DNA of 64,000 nt from an uncultured Paracoccaceae bacterium (GTDB lineage: Bacteria; Pseudomonadota; Alphaproteobacteria; Rhodobacterales; Rhodobacteraceae). Both the position numbers and the translations under genes were made by a program. The stretch is from the NCBI GenBank assembly GCA_947500055.1, contig CANMQO010000003.1:351134-415133 (forward strand), written 5' to 3'. The stretch's first letter is position 1, and every line of letters begins with the position of its first letter. The notes under the pieces were generated by a model that was not told the DNA's origin, ran no database searches, and saw only the letters and a list, made by a program, of their open reading frames with translations. Shown here piece by piece: positions 57,208 to 64,000 of this stretch.

Positions 57208-58182
57208 GTGCTCATCAAAAAACCAGCGATAGAACGACTGTTCGATCTGCCACGCGCTGCCGAAGCCGTTCGGATGTCCTATATTGCGACATCCGAAAGC
57301 GATGTTCAGGCACCTGAGGTGACCTATCTTGGTTTTCCGGCTGCGAAGGGCGACTGTCATATTAAATCCGCACATATGCGCGCCGCGCCGCTATTCGTCG
57401 TAAAGATTGCAACTGGATTCTATGCCAATCCAGCCAAAGGTCTTCCAAGCTCAAACGGTGTGAATCTGCTGTTTTCCGCGGAAACAGGTGAGCTTGTTGC
57501 GACATTGCAGGATGAGGGATGGCTGACAGATATGCGGACGGGGCTTGGGGGTGCGATTGCAACGTTGGCGTTGGCGCGCAAAAACTTCCAACGGGTTTTG
57601 ATCGTCGGCACTGGAATCCAGGCCCGGTTGCAAGCGCGATGCCTGAATGCTCTTCGTCCGGAGGCGCCAATGCGGTTTGCGTTTTGGGGCCGCAGGGGTG
57701 ATGCGTCAGAAACAGTCGCGAACGAACTGCGAGAAATGGGCATCGATGCACATGCAGTACAAGAGCTTTCTCTTGGATGCGCGGACGCAGATGTGATTAT
57801 CACAACGACGCCATCAAAAGAGCCGCTGGTTGCGACAGAATGGGTGCCTCCGGGCGCACATATCACAGCGATCGGAGCGGACTGCCCTGGAAAACAGGAG
57901 CTTGCCGTGAATATTGTCGCGTCAGCGGATCTGAAAGTTTCTGATCTCGCCTCGCAGTGCCTTCACCATGGAGAGTATCAAACGGGCTACGCGGCGCAGT
58001 TGTTTAATGAAGATGACATAATCTCCCTGGGCTCTGTCCTCTCCGGTAAACATCCGGGGCGTACGGATCGCTCACAAATCACCGTTGCTGATCTCACAGG
58101 GCTTGCCGCTCAGGACGCAGCAATTTCAGTCGCAATCCTGGATGCTGCCAAAGCGAACCCACAACTGATGTCTTTATCCTGA
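57208..58182 (+). CDS. Ornithine cyclodeaminase / mu-crystallin family protein (second copy)
   Basis: A 324-residue protein from GTG 57208, which has ACAGG seven bases upstream; an ATG at 57163 would add a hydrophobic stretch unlike the family. It has KIATGFYANPAKGLPSSNG near residue 70, RTGLGGAIATLALAR near 110, and VLIVGTGIQARLQARCLNAL near 130. It resembles EutC-type proteins of hydroxyectoine use and iminosuccinate reductase BhcD, all of the same family. Its stop and the dehydratase ATG share a base (TGATG). Confidence 0.82.
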   Translation: MLIKKPAIERLFDLPRAAEAVRMSYIATSESDVQAPEVTYLGFPAAKGDCHIKSAHMRAAPLFVVKIATGFYANPAKGLPSSNGVNLLFSAETGELVATLQDEGWLTDMRTGLGGAIATLALARKNFQRVLIVGTGIQARLQARCLNALRPEAPMRFAFWGRRGDASETVANELREMGIDAHAVQELSLGCADADVIITTTPSKEPLVATEWVPPGAHITAIGADCPGKQELAVNIVASADLKVSDLASQCLHHGEYQTGYAAQLFNEDDIISLGSVLSGKHPGRTDRSQITVADLTGLAAQDAAISVAILDAAKANPQLMSLS

Positions 58183-59153
58183 TGCCTCAACCTTCCGACC
58201 TTATCATTCAATCTGCGGTTCGATCTATCGAAACTCGCCGACGAATTTCCTCTCTGGTGCGGCAGACGCCTGTCATCTCCTCCCGCATATCATTGGCCGA
58301 AGGCACACAACTGCTTTACAAAACAGAGAATTTTCAGACCACCGGCTCATTCAAGTTTCGCGGTGCGTGCGCGAAACTCAGCTCGCTGCCGACAGATATC
58401 CCGGTTGTCACTGCATCATCTGGGAATCACGGGATCGCTTGCTCTGAAGCCGCACGAAGAACCGGACACAAACTGACCGTCGTTCTGCCGGAGAACGTCA
58501 TCGATCAAAAGCGCCGAGCCATCGAGAGTTATGGTACGCGGGTGGTCGTAGCGGGTGCCGACTCTTCTTTGGCCGAAGTCGAGGCACGCAAACTTGCTGA
58601 GGTGGAAGGCTCCGTCTACGCCTCGCCGTACAATGATCCGGTCGTGATCAGCGGGCAAGGCACGAGCGCCCTGGAACTTTTGGAACAGTGCCCTGTTGTC
58701 GATAACATCTTCATCTCCATGGGGGGTGGCGGTCTGATATCCGGGATTGGGGCGGTTCTGAAATCTTTTTCACCTCAAACACGTATCATCGGGGTCAGCG
58801 CCACAAATACCGCAGCGTTGGCCGCTTCGATCAAGGCCGGCGAAATCGTCGAAACGGCCCACTGTGACACATTGGCGGATGGCGTTGCTGGCGGGGTCGA
58901 TCAAGGATCCGTTACCTTGCCGATGGCCAGTGAAGTGATCGACGAGATTGTGCAATGCGATGAAGATCAGATAGCGAATTCTCTGCGTGTCTTAGCCTGG
59001 ACTGACAACATGATCGTCGAAGGGGCTGCAGCTCTGGCCCTCGCTCCACTTCTTGCTGAACCCGAGCGCTATGCCGGACAGACCAACATTGTTCTTCTAT
59101 GTGGAGCAAACTACGATCGTGCGCAGATATCCAACGTGTTGCGGGCAGATTGA
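58182..59153 (+). CDS. Threonine/serine dehydratase family enzyme (EutB/BhcB-like)
   Basis: A 323-residue fold-type II PLP enzyme. The PLP lysine is Lys58 in TGSFKFRGA, with ASSGNHGIACSEAARRTG near 80 and the phosphate-binding MGGGGLISGIGA near 178. It lacks the ACT regulatory domain of biosynthetic threonine dehydratase. Coupling to a cyclodeaminase-family gene is the arrangement of EutBC and of parts of the beta-hydroxyaspartate cycle, so a beta-hydroxy amino acid is the likely substrate. Confidence 0.83.
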   Translation: MPQPSDLIIQSAVRSIETRRRISSLVRQTPVISSRISLAEGTQLLYKTENFQTTGSFKFRGACAKLSSLPTDIPVVTASSGNHGIACSEAARRTGHKLTVVLPENVIDQKRRAIESYGTRVVVAGADSSLAEVEARKLAEVEGSVYASPYNDPVVISGQGTSALELLEQCPVVDNIFISMGGGGLISGIGAVLKSFSPQTRIIGVSATNTAALAASIKAGEIVETAHCDTLADGVAGGVDQGSVTLPMASEVIDEIVQCDEDQIANSLRVLAWTDNMIVEGAAALALAPLLAEPERYAGQTNIVLLCGANYDRAQISNVLRAD

Positions 59154-59311
59154 CAATCGAAGTTCTGGTATTGGCGCCGTTCTGCTTGAACGGAAAATAT
59201 GTTGCATGATCAATCTTAAATACTCGAAAATTATGGAACGAACCAGCTCATGCAACCGTCCCGCCCAAAGGGTTCTGGTGCAGGGCCCGTGTTGGTCACC
59301 GATCAAATCCA

Positions 59312-59805
59312 TTACCCACGCCACTCCTTCCGCTCGCGTAAGGGAGATCGGCCAAATCACTGCTTGTACCCCTTTGATAAGGCTGTAGACGAACTGAAGC
59401 CGCAGGCAAGGGCTATCTCCGCAATTGGCAAATTGGTGTATTCGAGGACTGCGCGCGCCTTCTCCAGCCGCTCTGCCAGATATGAAGATTTCGGGGGGCA
59501 CACCCGTCGCCGAAACGAATTTCCGTTCAAGCTGACGCAATGACAAACCCAGTTGCGTGGCGACAGGGAAGCTGCAGATCGTTGAACCGGTCAGTGCTGA
59601 CCTTGATCCCGCAACCACTGCGTACCTCACCCCCGGTAAATGACTTGATCGAAAACGTGAGGCGCTGATTGGGATCCAGCCGCCCCGCCTTATCCAGATA
59701 GTCCAGCGCAACTGACAGCTGATCCAGTGGAAACCCATCGGCGCACAGGAAACAGATATCAGCCAGTTTGGGCGCGTTGGCCTCGGGAATACGCGAGTGT
59801 TTCAT
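59312..59805 (-). pseudogene. Decayed GlxA-type AraC-family regulator
   Basis: From 59805 the sequence reads as the N-terminal amidotransferase-like domain (LADICFLCADGFPLDQLSVA ... GGEVRSGCGIKV). A large deletion then joins it to the AraC helix-turn-helix in another frame (VATQLGLSLRQLERKF and SATGVPPE), and a third frame gives YLAERLEKARAVLEYTNLPI and AEIALACGFSSSTALSKGY, with a stop in place of a residue before FGRSP. The regulator is inactive. Confidence 0.72.
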
Positions 59806-59827
59806 GGGACGCCGGGGTCATTCGATG

Positions 59828-62290
59828 TCAGCCGTCGGCCTTTGGACGTTCACCCTTTGCGTCATACGGGGTTCGCAGATGGGCCGTCGCATCAAACCGC
59901 GTGCCCGACAGGTCAATCTCAAACCTACCGTTGCGAAGATACTCTGCGGTCACAGGTTCGGGAGCGTCCAGTTGACACAGCGCAACTGCCGCGCCCAGAG
60001 TATGACCATATGCAGCGGAACGAACTTCGCCGATCTCGGTCCCGTTACGAAGAACGGCCTCCCCGCCCCACAGTTGCGGTTGATGATCGTCAAGCACCAG
60101 TTGCACGATTCGCGTCTTCAGGTGTTCGGGGTCTTCTTTCGCCGCCAACAACGCCTCTTTGCCGATGAAGCCGCATGGCTTTTCGAAATCAACGGCAAAG
60201 CTCAGCCCGGCCTGCAACGGCGTGATGTCAGGGGTCAGTTCACGGCTCCAGGCACGAAAGCCCTTCTCGAGCCGAAGACCTTCAAGCGCGTAATAGCCTG
60301 CGTCTCGGATACCGAATTCCCCACCGGCGCGCATCAAATCCTCGTACACGCCGACGGTGAACTCAACTGGCACGACCAGTTCCCAGCCCAACTCGCCGAC
60401 ATAGGTCATCCGGTTGGCCAGAACTGTGGCATAGCCCAAATCGATCTCTTGTACCGTGCCGAAGGGGAAGGCATCGTTGGACAGATCGGCCTTGGTCAGC
60501 TTTTTCAGCACTGCGCGCGAGCTTGGGCCCATCACCGCCAAGACCGACCAGGCGGCGGTAACATCAGTCAAGAATACATACGCGTCTTCCGCAAAGTTCT
60601 TTCGAATCCAGTCCGCGTCGTGCACTGCCTGCGCCGAGCCGGTGATCAACATGAACTCTTGCTCTTTCAGGCGCAGAACCGTCAGGTCGGACTCGTAACC
60701 TCCACGTGCGTTAAGCAACCCGGTATAGACCGTCTGCCCGATCGGGACGTCCACGTCAGCGGCGCAGATCCGATTCAGCTGAGCGCATGCATCGCGTCCC
60801 TGAACCAGCAATTTCGCAAATGAGCTTTGGTCAAAGACGGCCACCGCTTCGCGCGTCGTCTTGTGTTCGGCAGCCACAGCATCATGCCAATTCTGTCGGC
60901 CAAAGCTGTATTCAATCTCAGGCGCGTCGCCTTCTGGCGCGAAGTAGTTCACCCTTTCCCAGCCCATCTTTGACCCAAATACCGCGTTCTTCGCTGCCAA
61001 CCGATCATAGAGTGCCGAGCGGCGGAATGGTCGGGCGGAATCCAATTCGCGGTTGGGCCAAGGCATTGCATAGTGCAGACCCAGGGTTTCCTTGACCCGA
61101 TCATGCAGCCAAGTCGGGTTATTGTTGAAATTCGCGAACCGCCGGATGTCGACTGCAAACAGGTCCGAGGTCGGCGCCCCTTCGACGATCCATTCCGCGA
61201 GTGCGCGACCTGCACCGCCAGCACTGGCGATGCCCATGCTGTTGAACCCTGCACCGACGAAGAAGTTCTTTAGTTCCGGCGCTTCACCGAGCAGATAGTT
61301 GTTGTCCGGAGTAAAGCTCTCCGGCCCGTTATAGAACTGGCGCACGCCCGTGTCGGCCATGTCAGGTACGCGGATAAGGGCATTTTCCATCAGGATTTCG
61401 AATTGATCCCAATCATCTTCCAAAAGCTGGAAGAAGAAGTTGTCGGGGATCCCATTCATGCCCCACGGCTTTGCGTCGGGCTCAAACCCACCCATGACCA
61501 GGCCTCCCGTTTCTTCCTTGAAATAGATGTACCCGTCAGGGTCCCGCAGCACCGGCAGGTCGGGTTTCACCCCTTTGATGGCCTCAGTGACGATATAGTA
61601 GTGCTCAGCGGAATGCAGCGGAACGTTCACGCCACACATCTTGCCCAGTTGGCGGGCCCATTGACCACCGCAGTTTACGACGACTTCGGCCTTTATAGTG
61701 CCGTGATCAGTCACAACGCCGCTGGCCGTTCCATTCTCGGTCAGGATGTCTGTGACCTTGATACCCTCGATGACCTTTGCACCGCACATGCGCGCACCTT
61801 TGGCCAGGGACTGTGTCAAATCGGTCGGGTTCGCCTTGCCGTCACCAGGCATCCAAAGGCCACCTTTGACATCATCGACTTGCATAACTGGCCACTTTTC
61901 TTGTGCTTCTTGCGGCGTGATCACCTGAACGTCGACACCTTGCGCCCGCGCTGCGGCAGCAGTGCGCAACAACATTGTCATTCTGTCGTCAGTTCGCGCG
62001 ACGGTGACCGAACCACATTCCATCCAGCCGGTCGCCAGCCCGGTCTCCGCTTCAAGCTGTGAATAGAGTTCGGTTGAATAGCGGATCAGGTTTGTCATAG
62101 CTGGCTGACTGCGCAGCTGGCCGACCAAACCCGCCGCGTGCCACGTCGTGCCGCAACTCAGCTGGCCCTGCTCAAGCAGCACAACATCGCGGTGCCCCAT
62201 CTTCGTCAGATGATAAGCCACGGAGCAGCCAACGATGCCGCCCCCTACGATTACGTATTGTGCGCTGGTTGGAAGTTGCGTCTTGTCCAT
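59828..62290 (-). CDS. Dimethylglycine/sarcosine dehydrogenase-like flavoprotein
   Basis: An 820-residue two-domain enzyme. The FAD-binding motif VIVGGGIVGCSVAYHL is at residues 13-28, and CGTTWHAAG has His51, the residue that binds FAD covalently in dimethylglycine dehydrogenase. Residues about 430-800 are a GcvT-type folate-binding domain (YTGLLNARGGYESDLTVLRL; VMGPSSRAVL; GLRLEKGFRAWSRELTPDITPLQAGL), which takes up the one-carbon unit. It should oxidise an N-methylated amino acid. A DeoR-type regulator precedes it by 84 bases on the same strand. Confidence 0.88.
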   Translation of the reverse strand: MDKTQLPTSAQYVIVGGGIVGCSVAYHLTKMGHRDVVLLEQGQLSCGTTWHAAGLVGQLRSQPAMTNLIRYSTELYSQLEAETGLATGWMECGSVTVARTDDRMTMLLRTAAAARAQGVDVQVITPQEAQEKWPVMQVDDVKGGLWMPGDGKANPTDLTQSLAKGARMCGAKVIEGIKVTDILTENGTASGVVTDHGTIKAEVVVNCGGQWARQLGKMCGVNVPLHSAEHYYIVTEAIKGVKPDLPVLRDPDGYIYFKEETGGLVMGGFEPDAKPWGMNGIPDNFFFQLLEDDWDQFEILMENALIRVPDMADTGVRQFYNGPESFTPDNNYLLGEAPELKNFFVGAGFNSMGIASAGGAGRALAEWIVEGAPTSDLFAVDIRRFANFNNNPTWLHDRVKETLGLHYAMPWPNRELDSARPFRRSALYDRLAAKNAVFGSKMGWERVNYFAPEGDAPEIEYSFGRQNWHDAVAAEHKTTREAVAVFDQSSFAKLLVQGRDACAQLNRICAADVDVPIGQTVYTGLLNARGGYESDLTVLRLKEQEFMLITGSAQAVHDADWIRKNFAEDAYVFLTDVTAAWSVLAVMGPSSRAVLKKLTKADLSNDAFPFGTVQEIDLGYATVLANRMTYVGELGWELVVPVEFTVGVYEDLMRAGGEFGIRDAGYYALEGLRLEKGFRAWSRELTPDITPLQAGLSFAVDFEKPCGFIGKEALLAAKEDPEHLKTRIVQLVLDDHQPQLWGGEAVLRNGTEIGEVRSAAYGHTLGAAVALCQLDAPEPVTAEYLRNGRFEIDLSGTRFDATAHLRTPYDAKGERPKADG

Positions 62291-62374
62291 TGCCTTGCTC
62301 CATAAGCGGGGATTCCAGTTGGACTCAGCTTACGTATATTTTGCAAAACTTGGCAAATGTTTTCTTTTTTTGGC

Positions 62375-63130
62375 TTACACGAGAGTCAATGCAATCGACT
62401 GGTCATCCAGAATATTCGATATATCAGCCGGTACCTTTGCATCCGTCACCATCGAGAGCGGCCGGGGCCAGGGCTTCATTGCGATTTGACCGACCACCCC
62501 GAACTTAGTCTTGTCGACAAGCAGTACAGGGTTCTGCGCACGTTCCATCATCAGGTGTCTTAGATTTGCCGCCTCAAGCGAAAAATCGGTGAACCCGCCG
62601 CGCGCGCTTAAGCCGCCAACGCCGATCAGGGCAAAATCCGCATGGTATCTACCCAAGTGGTCGAGGGTGTCGAGACCGATCGTCGCGTTTTCCGAGAAGT
62701 CGAGCCGCCCACCCAGAACGATGACCTCCCTCGCCGCAGATACAAACACAGACCCGATAGTCAAATCGTTGGTATATATAATTAAATCACGACGTGTGCT
62801 TGCCAGGACCTTGGCCGCCGCAAGGGTGGTCGAACCGTTGTCAATAATCACACTGGCTCCATCGGCGATCATGTTCGCCACGCGAGCTCCGATCCGCGCC
62901 TTGCCCTCGGGGTTTGTCTGAGATCGGTCCACCATCGAAGGTTCCCGCGTGAGGATGCTGGTCGCTCCTCCCCGCACCTGGTTAAGTCTGTTCTCCTGTG
63001 CCAGTTGCTCGATATCTTTGCGGATCGTCTCTCGGGAAACCCCCAAACGTTCAGTCAGCGACCGGATCGACACCGCCGGCTGCCGCGACACTTCGCGCAG
63101 GATGATCGCATGTCGTTCTGATGGAAGCAT
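62375..63130 (-). CDS. DeoR-family transcriptional regulator
   Basis: A 251-residue regulator. The N-terminal helix-turn-helix (RSLTERLGVSRETIRKDIEQL) covers residues about 1-57 and the DeoRC sugar-phosphate-sensing domain about 75-235 (ASVIIDNGSTTLAAAKVLAS; VIVLGGRLDF; FALIGVGGLSARGGF). The family usually controls sugar or polyol use. The decayed Gfo/Idh-type gene just upstream fits an original sugar operon; the flavoprotein downstream may now be its only intact neighbour. Confidence 0.88.
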   Translation of the reverse strand: MLPSERHAIILREVSRQPAVSIRSLTERLGVSRETIRKDIEQLAQENRLNQVRGGATSILTREPSMVDRSQTNPEGKARIGARVANMIADGASVIIDNGSTTLAAAKVLASTRRDLIIYTNDLTIGSVFVSAAREVIVLGGRLDFSENATIGLDTLDHLGRYHADFALIGVGGLSARGGFTDFSLEAANLRHLMMERAQNPVLLVDKTKFGVVGQIAMKPWPRPLSMVTDAKVPADISNILDDQSIALTLV

Positions 63131-63586
63131 AAGGTTTCCTTTCTAACCGCCCGCCTGCAAGTATTGCCAAACTTCGCCAAGATGCGCCAGATCAGAGAAA
63201 CCATGACAAGCCGGACCGCCATATTCAATCGCCGGCCGTTAGATGCTTGCATTGAGCCCAAGCATTGTGTCGTCGGCAATACTGTCCTTTCCACCGCAGA
63301 ACGGACGAGGGCGCCGACAGCTCGACGGCACGTTTGGATTGCCCGATCGCTTCTTGGCAAGTTGGCGGCCGGCACCGTCCTTATCGACCCAGTCCGGCAC
63401 GGTTATTCCGGTTTGGATAGCACTCCTGCAGCCGATATCTGCAGGGTCGGGTGCAATGACATCGTCGAAGGATCAGTGCTTCACGTTCGCTTACGGCGGC
63501 CCGCTAGAATAATCAGTCCAGTGACGTCCCCGCTCTTATCGATTGGTCTGCGGCAGGCATGCGTCTAGCGAGGAACGCGCCGTAAC
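63131..63586. other. Decayed stretch without an intact gene
   Basis: About 456 bases between the DeoR gene and the oxidoreductase remnant. On the minus strand one frame ends with PAIEYGGPACHGFSDLAHLG just before DeoR and looks coding, but it has a stop and I cannot name a family. Probably another eroded gene of the same former operon. Confidence 0.45.
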
Positions 63587-64000
63587 TCATAACGCGATCC
63601 ACGCGCCATTTCTTCCTGATGACCGAACGCAGGCGTCGATGAAGGCGACGCCGTGCACGCCATGTTGTATCGTCGGGTAAGACACCATGGGCTCTGAGCC
63701 TGTCGAACACCTGGCCGAACGAATGGCGCGCGCCGCCTAGGCATAAATATTTGCGAAGGCTTCGGAAAACCCCTCGGGGTGGCCGGGCGGTAGTAGCGTC
63801 AACCGACGCGCAGCCTCACCCGTTGAGTACGATCCGCGCGTTATCAATTGTGTGGTACCGCCCAATGGGGCGAGCTTCAGGACGTTCGGCTCTTGCTGTC
63901 TCCATTCAACGCCGGCCTTCGCCTGGACCTGTCACGTTTTGATGCCGCTCCAAGTGCTCGTTTAGGCCACTTTCCTTTCGAAGGCGACCGGGCTTTTCCA
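63587..64000 (-). pseudogene. Gfo/Idh/MocA oxidoreductase remnant, C-terminal part
   Basis: The minus strand reads VEWRQQEPNVLKLAPLGGTT, LITRG, then after a frameshift TLLPPGHPEGFSEAFANIYA, an in-frame TAG (63737-63739) where relatives have a residue, AARAIR, and finally HGVHGVAFIDACVRSSGRNG before the stop at 63587-63589. This order is the C-terminal domain of sugar-type NAD-dependent oxidoreductases. The 5' part lies beyond the window or is lost. Confidence 0.7.

Noticed and set aside
59768..60823. A 351-residue plus-strand frame opposite the dimethylglycine dehydrogenase-like gene
   Set aside because: Antisense to conserved GcvT-domain sequence; no motif or ribosome-binding site.

Overview
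The window looks like chromosomal DNA of a Rhodobacterales (Roseobacter-group) alphaproteobacterium. Evidence: an F1-only ATP synthase operon atpHAGDC without the F0 genes, a fused-order petABC (Rieske, cytochrome b, cytochrome c1) operon, a DUF2793 protein, a small H-type lectin protein of the kind common in this group, RTX proteins, TRAP/TAXI transport, and moderately high G+C in the housekeeping part. No rRNA, tRNA or CRISPR array was seen.

Layout. 1-5.2 kb: tail of a YcgN-type cysteine-cluster gene, threonine aldolase, an alpha/beta hydrolase and a DsbA-like isomerase, prs, an H-type lectin protein, a lipoprotein. 5.2-10.1 kb: atpHAGDC on the minus strand. 10.4-18.5 kb: a DUF2793 protein, two secreted RTX proteins (one an M10 metallopeptidase), a phosphohexomutase, and a lipidated Wza-like exporter. 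18.5-26.1 kb: aroC, a TPP riboswitch followed by thiBPQ, then petABC. 26.5-31 kb: an LpxQ-like outer-membrane barrel, manC, a short Wza-like protein and a large outer-membrane barrel, which with the mutase suggest GDP-mannose supply and polysaccharide export. 31-38.3 kb: a divergent unit with an RpiR regulator, TAXI-TRAP transporter and universal stress protein on one side and a class III aminotransferase plus a BKACE (beta-keto acid cleavage enzyme) on the other, readable as uptake and breakdown of an amino compound. 38.4-41.3 kb: tdh-kbl threonine catabolism with an XRE-cupin regulator.

41.3-64 kb is accessory in character: an eroded IS5-type transposase; a visibly more A+T-rich surface-polysaccharide module (UDP-sugar dehydrogenase, a sulfotransferase-glycosyltransferase fusion, a Stealth phosphotransferase); assorted single genes (SH3 protein, hydroxyacid dehydrogenase, lipase-like, EEP phosphatase, MsbA-like ABC exporter); an amino-acid catabolic set (two ornithine-cyclodeaminase-family genes, a class I/II aminotransferase, a DauR-like regulator, a threonine-dehydratase-family gene); and a dimethylglycine/sarcosine dehydrogenase-like gene with a DeoR regulator. 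Interleaved are at least five decayed genes (IS5 transposase, polar amino-acid ABC ATPase, cyclase/formamidase, GlxA-type AraC regulator, Gfo/Idh/MocA oxidoreductase), so this half of the window appears to be gaining and losing genes.

Most noteworthy: the sulfotransferase-GT2-Stealth module, the aminotransferase-BKACE pathway with its own TRAP system, the short Wza-like protein paired with an outer-membrane barrel, and a palindromic repeat family at two convergent gene ends. All function calls rest on reading the sequence and recalling families; no search was run.
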